Below are positions 1-9,052 of a stretch of 64,000 nucleotides of DNA, piece by piece. The notes beneath the pieces are model-generated. The model was not told the DNA's origin and did not search any database. It was given only the letters and a program-made list of their open reading frames with translations. This stretch comes from Zhongshania aliphaticivorans (GTDB taxonomy: Bacteria > Pseudomonadota > Gammaproteobacteria > Pseudomonadales > Spongiibacteraceae). The position numbers and the translations under genes are program-made. The stretch is taken from the NCBI RefSeq assembly GCF_902705855.1, contig NZ_CACSIJ010000014.1:336095-400094 (forward strand), written 5' to 3'. Position 1 is the first letter of the stretch, and each line of letters opens with the position of its first letter.

Positions 1-536
1 TTGGTGATGGCGGTAGTTTAGATTCGGATAGTAGCGACGGTGTTGGCATTGGTCAGCGCTCGGCGGAATTCATTATGCTGCGCTCCAAGCTTGGTTATAA
101 GTTTGCTTTGGCTGATCACTATGAATTGGCGATGAATTTAGATGCGCAGTTTAGTGATGGCACCCAGTTGCCACAGCAGCAGCAATATGTGTTGGGTGGT
201 ATGAATAGCCTTAGTGCCTATTTGCCTGGGGTGTTGATTGGCGACAATGGCTATTTTGTCCATGCGGCGCTAAATGCTAAATACCGCGCTTGGGGAATGC
301 CTGTCGAAGCGTCGATCTTTGCCGAGTACGGTGCGACTAATTTCAGCGATGTGTCTGGGGAGCTGGGTATGGAGCAATCGCTCGCCGATGCCGGTGTTCG
401 TTTTAGCGCCTCTCTTGGTTACGGCTTTGAAACGGATTTTGTTGCCGCAGTACCGCTGATGGATAAAGTCGCGGATAAGACCCGTGTTGATAGTTTGGAG
501 TCCGATTTCTTTTGGCGGCTACGCTGGACGTATTAG
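1..536 (+). CDS. Outer-membrane beta-barrel protein, C-terminal fragment (TpsB/ShlB-FhaC-like)
   Basis: The reading frame is open from the left edge (first whole codon at base 3), so only the last 178 or so residues are present. Seen: a GG-x-NSLSAY-x-PG stretch followed by IGDNGYF, then alternating hydrophobic/polar strands and the ending WRLRWTY, with a terminal aromatic residue as in outer-membrane barrels. The GG...S..Y...GD.GY pattern is typical of the barrel of two-partner-secretion transporters (ShlB/FhaC/HecB) and related Omp85 proteins. Inference: an outer-membrane translocation or assembly pore whose POTRA part lies outside the window. No passenger protein is visible downstream. An ordinary porin-like barrel is the alternative. 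Confidence 0.55.
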   Translation, partial: GDGGSLDSDSSDGVGIGQRSAEFIMLRSKLGYKFALADHYELAMNLDAQFSDGTQLPQQQQYVLGGMNSLSAYLPGVLIGDNGYFVHAALNAKYRAWGMPVEASIFAEYGATNFSDVSGELGMEQSLADAGVRFSASLGYGFETDFVAAVPLMDKVADKTRVDSLESDFFWRLRWTY

Positions 537-560
537 TCGCGCCTAATTTAATAGATGCCT

Positions 561-1064
561 TTATTCGCCTAACAGCATTTTGCTCAGTAAATGATCTAAT
601 TGATCCTGTTCTTTTGCGGTCAAATTCCGTAAACGGTCTGCGTGTAAGTGCGCAATAGTGCCAACGAGATTTTCAATCAGGTTTTTGCCTTTCGGGCTCA
701 GCTGTACGAGTAAACTGCGACCATCTTCGGGGCTTGCAGGGCGTTTTATTAAGTTGACAGATTCTAGGCGGTGAAGAAGTTTGGTAAGGCCGCCTGAGCT
801 TATTAGTAATGCTTTGCACAGTTCCGTGGGTGTAATGCGGTGGGGTGTTGCCTGCCGGCGCAGTGTTGCGAGCACGTCAAATTCTGCGCGCGATAAATTG
901 TAATCTTTTAGGCCGAGTGTTGTTTGTTTCATAAATACATCACTGGCGCGAAGTATTCTTAGAACCGCGGGTCTGGCTGCGCTGTACATTTCTGGCCAAT
1001 TTTCCTGTTGTTGACGGCGGAGCTCCTCAATGGTGGTGCGTTTGTCGTCCATGTTTAGTCTCAT
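561..1064 (-). CDS. MarR family transcriptional regulator
   Basis: A 167-residue winged-helix regulator. The central region (about 55-125) holds the MarR core: the LSRAEFDVLATL helix, a recognition helix near ELCKALLISSGGLTKLLHRLE, and the wing RPASPEDGRSLLVQLS, with the D-x-R-S-x-x-V-x-L signature of the family. The protein likely binds DNA as a dimer and is released by a small hydrophobic ligand. It is divergent from the MFS exporter at 1184, and two copies of a palindromic 20-bp element lie between them, so it probably represses the exporter. An ATG 12 bases further in (MDDKRT) is an equally possible start. Confidence 0.85.
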   Translation of the reverse strand: MRLNMDDKRTTIEELRRQQQENWPEMYSAARPAVLRILRASDVFMKQTTLGLKDYNLSRAEFDVLATLRRQATPHRITPTELCKALLISSGGLTKLLHRLESVNLIKRPASPEDGRSLLVQLSPKGKNLIENLVGTIAHLHADRLRNLTAKEQDQLDHLLSKMLLGE

Positions 1065-1120
1065 GCTTTGTTAGTTTGAAGGCGTAATTGCCACTGCTCG
1101 GTTTAGTGAATAATTGGATA

Positions 1121-1140
1121 TTATCTTGCTGGAAAGATAA
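1121..1140. promoter_or_regulatory. Palindromic operator candidate, copy 1
   Basis: The arms TTATCTTGC and GAAAGATAA are inverted repeats with one mismatch, separated by TG. A near-identical element begins exactly 30 bp further on. It lies between the divergent MarR and MFS genes and overlaps TATTAT (1119-1124), a possible -10 box. Inference: a MarR dimer site. Confidence 0.6.
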
Positions 1141-1150
1141 ATTCTAGTTA

Positions 1151-1170
1151 TTATCTTTCTGGAAAGCTAA
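1151..1170. promoter_or_regulatory. Palindromic operator candidate, copy 2
   Basis: The arms TTATCTTTC and GAAAGCTAA are inverted repeats with one mismatch, separated by TG. It matches copy 1 at 18 of 20 positions. It ends 13 bp before the MFS start codon, so a bound repressor would block transcription or initiation of the exporter. Confidence 0.6.
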
Positions 1171-1183
1171 ATACGGAAAATCT

Positions 1184-2404
1184 ATGACTCCCGCAATGCC
1201 CCCGCTGAGGCTTATTATTTCCCTCGCGCTTATTTTTGCCTTATCGCCATTGGCAATAGACATGTATCTCCCGACGATTCCTGCAATAGCTGGGGAATTA
1301 TCTGTGCCTGTGCAAGACGTAGCGATTACCGTCAGTCTTTATATTTTAGGTCTTAGTTTTGGGCAGTTTTTTGGTGGGCCGACTAGCGATTATATTGGTC
1401 GGCGCCCGGTGTTATTTATAGGCTTAGCGATATTTGCGTTGGCGAGCCTAGTCATCGCTTATACAGACTCGCTGCAAATATTTTGGTTGGCACGCTTTTT
1501 ACAGGCTTTGGGCGGAGGCTTTGCCTCTGTGGTTGTACCGGCGATTATCCGTGACCATACCGAAGGGCAGGCAACGGCAAAATTGTTTTCGCATATTATG
1601 CTGATTACCATTATTGCGCCGGCCATTGCGCCTAGCATTGGCACACTTTTATACAGTGTGAGTGGCTGGCGTATGGTGTTTATTGTGCTCGCAGTGTACG
1701 CAGTGGCAGTGTGTGTCATGGCGGCACTATTTGTTGGCCGAGCTTCGAAAGTAGCGGTGTTAGCTACTACGGCACCGGTTCAGGAAAGCTTGCTTACGCG
1801 TTATCGTTTTGTGCTGAGTAACGTAACCGCTATGCGCTATTTGGTGTCTCAGGGTTTTGCGTTTGGTGTAATGATGACATTCGTTGCCAATGCTGCGCTG
1901 GTATATATTGATCAATATGGTGTTACTGAAACGCAATTTTCTATGCTGTTTGCTGCAAATATAATTCTGTTGGCAGTTGGCAATAGGGTGAATAATTATT
2001 TGCTGAACAGTATTCTCGCCGCACGTATTATGCAAATAGCACTGCTATTTCAGTGTTTCGTCGCTGGCGGTCTACTTTTGGTTACTAGCTTTATGCCGCC
2101 GCTGTGGATAGTTGCGCCCCTCATCATGCTGTGTGTTGGCTCTCTTAGCGGTGTGATGGGTAATTCGCAAGCCAGTGCTTTGCAGTTTTTTCCCAATCAT
2201 AGCGGCATTGCGTCGGCGTTATTAGGCAGTGCGCAGTATCTAATTGGCGGTCTTATAAGTGGCGTATCAACATTATTTATAAGCGATAAAATGTGGCCGA
2301 TGACCATTACCATGTTTGTAGGTGCTTTTATTGCGTGGCTGTTTGTACCAAAGGTGTCTAAAGCGCCGCTGCAGACTAATTTGAGTGCTGAAAGTAGTCA
2401 TTAA
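1184..2404 (+). CDS. Bcr/CflA-type MFS drug exporter
   Basis: A 406-residue inner-membrane transporter with about 12 hydrophobic segments. The N-terminal half has the drug:H+ antiporter pattern of the Bcr/CflA group: LSPLAIDMYLPTIPAI in the first helix, then GQFFGGPTSDYIGRRPVL, the loop 2-3 motif (G-x-x-x-D-x-x-G-R-R-P). RFLQALGGG in helix 4 also matches. Known for the family: proton-driven export of chloramphenicol, bicyclomycin or other small hydrophobic molecules. The substrate here cannot be read from sequence. The divergent MarR gene and twin operators suggest substrate-induced derepression. The ribosome-binding site is weak (CGGAAAA), and the last operator sits just upstream. Confidence 0.88.
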   Translation: MTPAMPPLRLIISLALIFALSPLAIDMYLPTIPAIAGELSVPVQDVAITVSLYILGLSFGQFFGGPTSDYIGRRPVLFIGLAIFALASLVIAYTDSLQIFWLARFLQALGGGFASVVVPAIIRDHTEGQATAKLFSHIMLITIIAPAIAPSIGTLLYSVSGWRMVFIVLAVYAVAVCVMAALFVGRASKVAVLATTAPVQESLLTRYRFVLSNVTAMRYLVSQGFAFGVMMTFVANAALVYIDQYGVTETQFSMLFAANIILLAVGNRVNNYLLNSILAARIMQIALLFQCFVAGGLLLVTSFMPPLWIVAPLIMLCVGSLSGVMGNSQASALQFFPNHSGIASALLGSAQYLIGGLISGVSTLFISDKMWPMTITMFVGAFIAWLFVPKVSKAPLQTNLSAESSH

Positions 2405-2470
2405 CTTGATATAAAAACAGATCACTACGGTGACTATATTGAGTATTTGGCGCTAATTTTGACATGATCT

Positions 2471-3349
2471 TTAGCTATTTTTACAAAGCTCGAGCCAGCG
2501 TAATATTCCTTCACTGCGGTATTTTTGGCGGTGCAAGATAAAGTAGAAATAGCGTTTTAGATCTCGGCCATTAGCGCTTAATGGCACGAGTCGCCCACTG
2601 TCAAAGGCCGCTTGCAGGGACAGGGTTGATAGGCAGCCAATCCCCAATCCGGTTTCAACGGCGCGTTTGATTGCCTCGGTATGTTGCAGTTCAAGGCGGA
2701 TGTTTAACTCCGGCAGTAGTTCGTGTATTGCCCGGTCAAAGGCTTGTCGAGTACCTGACCCTGCTTCACGTAAGATCCACTGGGCTGAAAGTAGATCGGC
2801 GTCACTGAGGTTCTTTTTGTGAGCTAGTGGATGATTGGCGCTGCAAAAGATTTGCAATTCATCTTCTCTCCAGCGTGTGACTTCTAAGTCAGGGTGATGT
2901 AACTCGCCCTCTATCAAACCTATGTCTAGGTCGAAATTTAAAACTTGTTGGCTGATGACGGCGGTGTTGGCGACGTTCAGCTGCACTTTAGCGGCGGGGT
3001 GGCGGTTGATGAATTCGGCCATGATATCTACCGCAAGGTAATTGCCGATGGTCAGAGTGGCGCCGACTTTGAGTTCACCGACCTGATCGTGTTTACGAAA
3101 TCCTTGTTCTAGCGCTAATGCTTGGTCGAGTAGTGCCTCGGCTTGGGGGCGCAGGGCGCGGCCTAGCTCGTTTATTTGAAGGCGCTTGCCAATGCGGTCA
3201 AATAGCTGAATAGAAAATTGCTGTTCGAGGTCTTTGAGGGCGCTGGAGGCGGCAGACTGCGACATAGACAGTTGTTCTGCTGCACGGGTGATATTTTCTG
3301 TGTGGGCAGCGGCAAGAAAGACTTCGAGTTGGCGCAGGGTATAGTGCAT
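2471..3349 (-). CDS. finR: LysR-type regulator, FinR-like
   Basis: A LysR regulator of 292 residues. I set the start at MHYTLRQLEVF because LysR proteins of this type begin just before the first helix; an in-frame ATG 27 bases upstream is possible, and neither start has a clear Shine-Dalgarno. The N-terminal helix-turn-helix (about 17-36, AAEQLSMSQSAASSALKDLE) is followed by a substrate-binding domain with GLGIGCLS near residue 230. The gene is divergent from fpr. In Pseudomonas, finR is a LysR gene divergent from fpr that activates it under superoxide and other oxidants. The name rests on that arrangement and overall resemblance, not on an alignment. Confidence 0.72.
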   Translation of the reverse strand: MHYTLRQLEVFLAAAHTENITRAAEQLSMSQSAASSALKDLEQQFSIQLFDRIGKRLQINELGRALRPQAEALLDQALALEQGFRKHDQVGELKVGATLTIGNYLAVDIMAEFINRHPAAKVQLNVANTAVISQQVLNFDLDIGLIEGELHHPDLEVTRWREDELQIFCSANHPLAHKKNLSDADLLSAQWILREAGSGTRQAFDRAIHELLPELNIRLELQHTEAIKRAVETGLGIGCLSTLSLQAAFDSGRLVPLSANGRDLKRYFYFILHRQKYRSEGILRWLELCKNS

Positions 3350-3473
3350 ATTTGTAAAACCGATATCAAAAATCATAATAAGTCATTTTGCCGATAGCAT
3401 AGACCTCCCTTACAGTGTTGGCAAGTAAGAGCAGCAGCGCAGGTTTTGCGCGAATATTGAAGAGAGGTTTGCA

Positions 3474-4247
3474 ATGAGCAATATAGTTTCTGAACGAGTT
3501 ACCAGCGTCCATCACTGGAACGACACCTTATTCAGCTTTAAGACTAGCCGCGATCCATCATTCCGTTTTGAGAACGGACATTTCACCATGATTGGTCTTA
3601 AGCAGGGTGAGAGAAACCTAATGCGTGCCTACAGTATTGTGAGTGCTAACTACGAAGAAGAGCTCGAATTCTTTAGCATTAAAGTGGCGGATGGCCCGCT
3701 CACCTCGCAATTGCAGCAGATTAAAGTGGGTGATGAAATATTAATTAGCCGCAAACCGACAGGCACTTTAGTGGCAGATAATTTGCTGCCCGGTAAAAAT
3801 CTGTATCTTCTCAGCACTGGCACAGGCTTGGCGCCCTTTATGAGTATCATTAAAGATCCTGAGGTATATGAGAAGTTTGAAAAGGTTGTGCTAGTACACG
3901 GTGTGCGTTACGAGAGCGAGTTGGCTTACCAAGATTTTATCCGTAATCATTTGCCACAGCATGAATTTTTTGGCGAGTTTGTGCGCGACAAGTTGGTTTA
4001 CTACCCCACGGTTACCCGTGAGAAGTTTGCGAATCAGGGCCGCTTAACGGATTTGATTCGCAGCGGTAAGCTAATGGCAGATGTGGGCTTGCCAGCACTG
4101 AACACCGAGGATGACCGTTTTATGATTTGTGGTAGCCCAAGCATGTTAAAAGATACGTGTAGCCTACTTAACGAGGCGGGCTTTAAAGAAACACGCGGCG
4201 GTGAGTATGGCCACTTTGTCATAGAACGTGCGTTTGTAGAGCACTAA
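3474..4247 (+). CDS. fpr: Ferredoxin/flavodoxin-NADP(+) reductase
   Basis: A 257-residue FAD enzyme that moves electrons between NADPH and ferredoxin or flavodoxin in the cytoplasm, supplying reductant for Fe-S repair and oxidative-stress defence. FAD-binding motif: R-A-Y-S-I-V-S at about 53-59. NADP-binding motif: LLSTGTGLAPFMSI near 110-125, followed by LVHGVRY. The C-terminal FMICGSPSML and a final short tail after GEYGHFVIERAFVEH match the bacterial subclass I Fpr length. GAGAGG lies 8 bp before the ATG. A rho-independent terminator follows at 4273. Confidence 0.93.
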   Translation: MSNIVSERVTSVHHWNDTLFSFKTSRDPSFRFENGHFTMIGLKQGERNLMRAYSIVSANYEEELEFFSIKVADGPLTSQLQQIKVGDEILISRKPTGTLVADNLLPGKNLYLLSTGTGLAPFMSIIKDPEVYEKFEKVVLVHGVRYESELAYQDFIRNHLPQHEFFGEFVRDKLVYYPTVTREKFANQGRLTDLIRSGKLMADVGLPALNTEDDRFMICGSPSMLKDTCSLLNEAGFKETRGGEYGHFVIERAFVEH

Positions 4248-4272
4248 AATTTTCGGTTCTAGTTTCTTGTCT

Positions 4273-4294
4273 AAGCCCCGTTTTGGGGCTTTTT
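4273..4294 (+). terminator. Rho-independent terminator of fpr
   Basis: The stem AAGCCCC / GGGGCTT with loop GTTTT is followed by a T run, 26 bp after the fpr stop. Confidence 0.85.
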
Positions 4295-4475
4295 GCTTGG
4301 TGGGTTGGCGTATTGTCGCGGCTTACTCCCTGTAAAGATTAGCGTCACCTAGCTAAAGCGATGGCTACGGCGAATTTTATTTGCTTATTTATGGCTTGAA
4401 GTCGGCTTTAAGGTGGAGTCCTGCTGGCAGCCTTGATAACTTAGGTATCGGCTTTGGTCTGGGCAAGAGAACGCT

Positions 4476-5615
4476 ATGTTTAAAAAAATCGTACTATCCT
4501 TAGTGTTACTGCTGGTCGTGGCGGCGGTGTACCTGCAATTTGGACATTTGCCGGAACCGTTACCAGCCGACTCGCAGAGTAGCTATTGGCTGGAAAAGGG
4601 AATTTACGATGTCAGCTATTTCGATGTTGAGCTCGTTGATGATACCCGTCCGACACAAAAGAATGGTGACTACGCCGGCAGCAATGAACGCCGCCTGCAA
4701 ACTCGAATTTGGTATCCGCAAGACTTGGTCGCCTCGGCGCCATTACTTATCTACAGCCATGGCTTTATGTCGTCGCGCAGCGGTGGCAGCTATCTTGCTG
4801 AACATTTTGCTAGTCATGGTTATATTGTCGCCGCCATGGATTATCCTTTAACCAATATGAGAGCCCCCGGGGGGGCATTGGTTAAGGATGTTGTCAATCA
4901 GCCCGCCGATATTAGTTTTTTAATAGACCAGTTTGTGTCTTGGGATGCGGATGCGGGGCATCAGTTTTATGAGCGCGTCGATGAGAAGCATATTGGTGTT
5001 ATGGGTTTGTCTTTGGGTGGTATGACTTCGACCTTGGCGGCGTTTCATCCTCGCAGTGCAGATTTGCGGATATCTGCGGCGGTCTCAATAGCGGGGCCGG
5101 TATTTGTATTCGGGCCAGCGTTTTATGAGTCGCGAAACATACCCTTCATGATGATTGCCTCACCTATTGATGCCATGATTGATTACAGCACGAATGCCGC
5201 GACTATTTTGCCGAATGTAAAAGGTGCGGTCTTAGTGACGATGAATAATGCGTCGCATACAGGATTTGCAGCGCCAAGTCGTTATTTGAGGTGGCTTGAT
5301 AACGCCGATTTGTTGGGTTGTAGTATGGTGACTCGCGGTTTAGAAAAAACCACCGATGAGCTGTGGGCAAGTGAGTTGGGCGGCCCTGAAGAGGGTGTTT
5401 TGGCTGTGCCACAAACCGCATTGTGTACGACCGACCCTTTGCCGCCGGCAATGAGCCCTATTCGCCAGCAATGGCTGACAACACTGGCGGTGTTTCCTTT
5501 CTTTGAATCACAATTTGCCCTGAGTGAATTGCGTCGCAAGGAAGCTAGTGAGTATTTACTTAATACCTACGCCAGCGAAATAGCTGAGGTCAGCGTGGTG
5601 CGAGCCGCCAAGTAA
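4476..5615 (+). CDS. Membrane-anchored alpha/beta hydrolase
   Basis: A 379-residue protein with an N-terminal hydrophobic segment (residues 4-22) that looks like an uncleaved anchor or signal peptide, so the enzyme probably works in the periplasm. YSHGFMSS near 93-100 is the oxyanion-loop HG motif. The nucleophile elbow is G-L-S-L-G (Ser179). A late Asp (SPIDAMID) and His (NASHTGF) can complete the triad. The pattern is closest to the PAF-acetylhydrolase/dienelactone-hydrolase-like group. A C-terminal cap after residue 270 has two cysteines that may pair. The substrate is unknown and the gene stands alone. Confidence 0.75.
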   Translation: MFKKIVLSLVLLLVVAAVYLQFGHLPEPLPADSQSSYWLEKGIYDVSYFDVELVDDTRPTQKNGDYAGSNERRLQTRIWYPQDLVASAPLLIYSHGFMSSRSGGSYLAEHFASHGYIVAAMDYPLTNMRAPGGALVKDVVNQPADISFLIDQFVSWDADAGHQFYERVDEKHIGVMGLSLGGMTSTLAAFHPRSADLRISAAVSIAGPVFVFGPAFYESRNIPFMMIASPIDAMIDYSTNAATILPNVKGAVLVTMNNASHTGFAAPSRYLRWLDNADLLGCSMVTRGLEKTTDELWASELGGPEEGVLAVPQTALCTTDPLPPAMSPIRQQWLTTLAVFPFFESQFALSELRRKEASEYLLNTYASEIAEVSVVRAAK

Positions 5616-5747
5616 GTGCAATATACTTTAGAGCTATGAGTGAACTCAGCAGACGGTTATATTAATCGCGCTTTTGGCCAACGCTACTGATTCGTGGTGA
5701 GTTGGTCTTTGTATGAGAGACATCAATAATAATTGATAGGTGAAAAA

Positions 5748-6134
5748 ATGACGGTTGCTTTTTGGTGTGTGTTTATTGCGTGTTTGCTGCCGATAGTTAC
5801 CGCGTGGGCCTGTGGGTACTTCCGCGGTAAGCAGTTTGGAAAAATAGACAATAAGCATCCTCGTGCACAGTATGCGCAGCTAGAGGGGGCTGGGGCTCGG
5901 GCTTATGCTGCGCAGCAAAATGCATGGGAAGCCTTACCTGTGTTTACCGCTGCGGTGCTAGTTGCACATTTGGCGGGGGTTGATCCAAGCAAGTCGGCGA
6001 TGGCGGCCGAAATATTTATTGTTGCGCGAATTTTGTACCCTATTTTTTATATAGCTAATAAAGATGCGCTTCGTTCATTGGCATTTATTGTTGGCTTGGG
6101 TGCCTGTATCGCATTGTTTATTATGGCGGCTTAA
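5748..6134 (+). CDS. MAPEG family membrane protein
   Basis: A 128-residue membrane protein starting at an ATG preceded by AGGTG. An upstream in-frame TTG is less likely. About four hydrophobic helices are visible. The cytoplasmic-side pattern R-x-x-N/A (ARAYAAQQNAWEALPVF) and ILYPIFYIANKDALRS match the MAPEG family (eicosanoid and glutathione metabolism), whose bacterial members are small trimeric membrane proteins of mostly unknown role. It ends 5 bp before the next gene and may be co-transcribed with it. Confidence 0.82.
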   Translation: MTVAFWCVFIACLLPIVTAWACGYFRGKQFGKIDNKHPRAQYAQLEGAGARAYAAQQNAWEALPVFTAAVLVAHLAGVDPSKSAMAAEIFIVARILYPIFYIANKDALRSLAFIVGLGACIALFIMAA

Positions 6135-6139
6135 AACGA

Positions 6140-8893
6140 ATGATTGCAGTGATGCAAAAGCAAATACGGATATTGTGTTTGTTGCTGGGCTTGGTTCTGT
6201 GCGTTAACGCAATGGCGAAAACGGAGCCAGAGCCAGAAGACGACGACGGTTTAGCCGGTTCGGAGGAGTTTTTACCGATAGAAGAGCCGCCACCACCGCC
6301 GTCATTGTTACGCGCAGAGCAAATTAAACCAGAAACCTTTGATAGCTTTCCTCGCGGTGGCCCCGACAGTATTGCGGGGCTTGGCGACTGGTGGTTATCT
6401 AACGGCAAGATTTGTGTGGTGGTGAGTGACGTTGATCATCACGCAGGCATTGTTGCTGGCGGTGGAACGCTTATTGATGTTGGTCATTGTGAACGCGGTA
6501 ATGATCAGTGGACTTACGCGAATATTTTAACGGGTTTGGCGAAAGATACCGCTATTCCGGTTTCAAAGGTCAGTGCCGTGATAGACGGCGATCATGCAGA
6601 TATCATCACTGTGGGTGAGGGCGATGGTATCCGTCAAACCGTCACTTACCGTTTGCTGGAAAATGGTGAGTCCCTTGATATTGATGTGAAGATTGAGCGC
6701 ATAGGCAAGGGGCGAGAAGTACAAATGAGTGGTTTGTTTACGCTCTATTCTCAGCGCGCCCTAACGCCGTTTAGTTTGTCTAGTTACATGCCTGATGCAA
6801 CGCTGGGGTTTCAGCATCCTGCTATAGATCGTAATAAAGTGTCGTCGCTATTGGGCGGAATGATGCCTAGCGATTGGAATATTTTGGTGGGTGCGGACAC
6901 CTACGATTCCAAGATTAGTTATGGCGTGCAGCTGGGTTCGGCCGAGTTAATTAAGGCCAATGGCAGCCGCCAGCCGCTGCCGAGGTTTCTTGCGGTATTT
7001 CCTGATTACAGCTTGCATGGCTGGATGACACGCCCCTTGTGGTTTCAAAGCGAGCGGCTGACGTGGCTATCTTTGCTGCAAAATCAGTTTATGGATTTAG
7101 AAAAAGGCGAGCAGATGCTTGCCAAATTTAAAGTTTTGCTGGGCGATCGTGCAGATGTTGCTTCGGTTACCGACCAAATTTATAGCGGCCCGCAATTACG
7201 GGGTTATGTGAACAATGCTGATGTGTCCGTGGCGGTGTGGGATCAGGACGACCGCCCCGTAACCCAGAGCCGAGTGGCCGCTGATGGCAGTTTTAATATC
7301 CGTCTGCCAAAACATGTGCAATGGGTAAAAATGCAAACCACCGCGCCTTGGGGGCAAAAGATTACCCGTGAACTATCGTTGGCCGATGCGCGCAACGACA
7401 GCGGTCGCTGGGTGTTTCGCAAAAATGGTGCGCTGCGTTTACCGCGTGGCATCCCCATGAGTATGTATTTCTTTGGTTTTGGCGACACCGCAACCCCTGA
7501 GTTTGGCAATGATTTACTGGGGTTTACCGAGCAAGGGGTGTCCTTACCGGGAATGCTGCGTCGTAATCGTATTGATTTGGCGGGGGTGGATTCAGATTTA
7601 GAACAAATCGATTTACCGCCCGGGCAATATCGCGTGCTAACCGCGCGGGGGCTGGAGTTTGATGTAAAAGAATATTTGCTCACGGTTGTTGCCGGTAAAA
7701 CTAGCCAGCTACCCGTTATTCCCTTGAAGCGAATTTGGCATGGCGGTGATTGGCATTCCGCCGACTTGCACGTTCACAGCGGCGCCAGCTTTGACTCGAT
7801 ACTACCCTTCGATGAGCGCCTGCGGAGTTTTGTCGCACAAGGGGCGGAGGTGCTGGTGGCTAGCGAGCATAATCGTTTGATTGACCAGCGCGGTCGGGTG
7901 GCTGCAATGGGCTTAGAGGGTAAAGTACAGGTTATTACTGGCGGCGAATTAACAGGTATGTCCCGTACCGAAAACGCGCCAATGACAGTGGGTCATAGCA
8001 ATGCGTTTCCCCTAGTCGCGAAGCCGATGGAGTTTGCTGGCGGTATCCCGCCGGTAGAGCGCCGCGCTTTGCGAGAAGTTATCGCGGGGGTGCGTGAGCA
8101 AGCGCCAGATGCACTATTCCAATTAAATCACCCTCGAGCAGCTAATCCGCTTGATACTGATTTGGCGTTTTTTGATCATCTTTCGGTGGGTAAGAACTAT
8201 GATCCGACGCAGCCTTTAGATAGTGAGAATAATGCCAGTTTGCTGGTGACCGATGCGGTATCAGGTTTCCGCGATATCGATTTTGATGTGCTGGAAGTGC
8301 TCAACGGGGCTGAATTCGCGGTATATACCCAGATTCGCGATGATTGGTTTTCTTTGCTAAATCAGGGTGCACGTCGTGCGGCCACCGGTAATAGTGATTC
8401 CCACGGCCTTCGTAGCGTAGTCGCAGCGCCGCGTAATTATGTTTATATTCCTAACTCGAATAAGCAACTGCCATTAGATGAGGCCGCCTTTGTTAATGCT
8501 GTGCGAGCAGGGCACAGCTTTGCGACAACGGGCCCATTACTGGCGGTAACCTTGCGAGACGAATATTCAGATGTCGGTATGGGCGATACTTTTTCTGGGC
8601 GGCATGGCGAGTTGCATGTACAAATTGATGCGGCGCCTTGGGTGTCGGTTGATACCATGACAATCTGGGTAAATGGGGCGATATATCGGCAGTTGAATGT
8701 CGCATCGGGTGACCATAAAGTTGTTGAACTTATTGTAGATTCTGATTCTTATGTGGTTGTTGAGGTTAGCGGTGAGCCTAGTCCGGTATACCGAGCCCTG
8801 ATGCCTGATTTAATGCCACTGGCCTTGAGTAACCCGATATATATCGATGCAGATGGCAATGGGAAGTGGCGGGCACCCAAGATAATGAACTAG
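6140..8893 (+). CDS. Exported CehA/McbA-type (PHP-like) metallohydrolase, large
   Basis: A 917-residue protein. MQKQIRILCLLLGLVLCVNAMA is a clear signal peptide; the ATG at 6152 just before it is an alternative to 6140. The mature start is acidic and proline-rich (EPEPEDDDG, then EEPPPPPS). The middle (about 60-520) looks like beta-rich domains. From about residue 535 comes a PHP-like metal centre: SADLHVHSG (H-x-H), then ASEHNRLID near 575, NHPRAA near 670 and GNSDSHG near 752, the spacing of CehA/McbA carbamate hydrolases. A final beta domain follows. Inference: a periplasmic or surface metal-dependent hydrolase. The substrate is unknown, and the gene is far longer than the catalytic domain needs. 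Confidence 0.78.
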   Translation: MIAVMQKQIRILCLLLGLVLCVNAMAKTEPEPEDDDGLAGSEEFLPIEEPPPPPSLLRAEQIKPETFDSFPRGGPDSIAGLGDWWLSNGKICVVVSDVDHHAGIVAGGGTLIDVGHCERGNDQWTYANILTGLAKDTAIPVSKVSAVIDGDHADIITVGEGDGIRQTVTYRLLENGESLDIDVKIERIGKGREVQMSGLFTLYSQRALTPFSLSSYMPDATLGFQHPAIDRNKVSSLLGGMMPSDWNILVGADTYDSKISYGVQLGSAELIKANGSRQPLPRFLAVFPDYSLHGWMTRPLWFQSERLTWLSLLQNQFMDLEKGEQMLAKFKVLLGDRADVASVTDQIYSGPQLRGYVNNADVSVAVWDQDDRPVTQSRVAADGSFNIRLPKHVQWVKMQTTAPWGQKITRELSLADARNDSGRWVFRKNGALRLPRGIPMSMYFFGFGDTATPEFGNDLLGFTEQGVSLPGMLRRNRIDLAGVDSDLEQIDLPPGQYRVLTARGLEFDVKEYLLTVVAGKTSQLPVIPLKRIWHGGDWHSADLHVHSGASFDSILPFDERLRSFVAQGAEVLVASEHNRLIDQRGRVAAMGLEGKVQVITGGELTGMSRTENAPMTVGHSNAFPLVAKPMEFAGGIPPVERRALREVIAGVREQAPDALFQLNHPRAANPLDTDLAFFDHLSVGKNYDPTQPLDSENNASLLVTDAVSGFRDIDFDVLEVLNGAEFAVYTQIRDDWFSLLNQGARRAATGNSDSHGLRSVVAAPRNYVYIPNSNKQLPLDEAAFVNAVRAGHSFATTGPLLAVTLRDEYSDVGMGDTFSGRHGELHVQIDAAPWVSVDTMTIWVNGAIYRQLNVASGDHKVVELIVDSDSYVVVEVSGEPSPVYRALMPDLMPLALSNPIYIDADGNGKWRAPKIMN

Positions 8894-9052
8894 TCTAAGG
8901 CTGTGATTGTCATAGTCGACAAATGCTAAATGTGAATTATGGAAGCGCGTTGACCATTTAATGCTGTGAATATTGGCATGTTTTTTTTGATAATAGCTGT
9001 GTCATGATTGTCTCAGGACACAAAGATTGATGACGAACGAGGGGACTCACCA

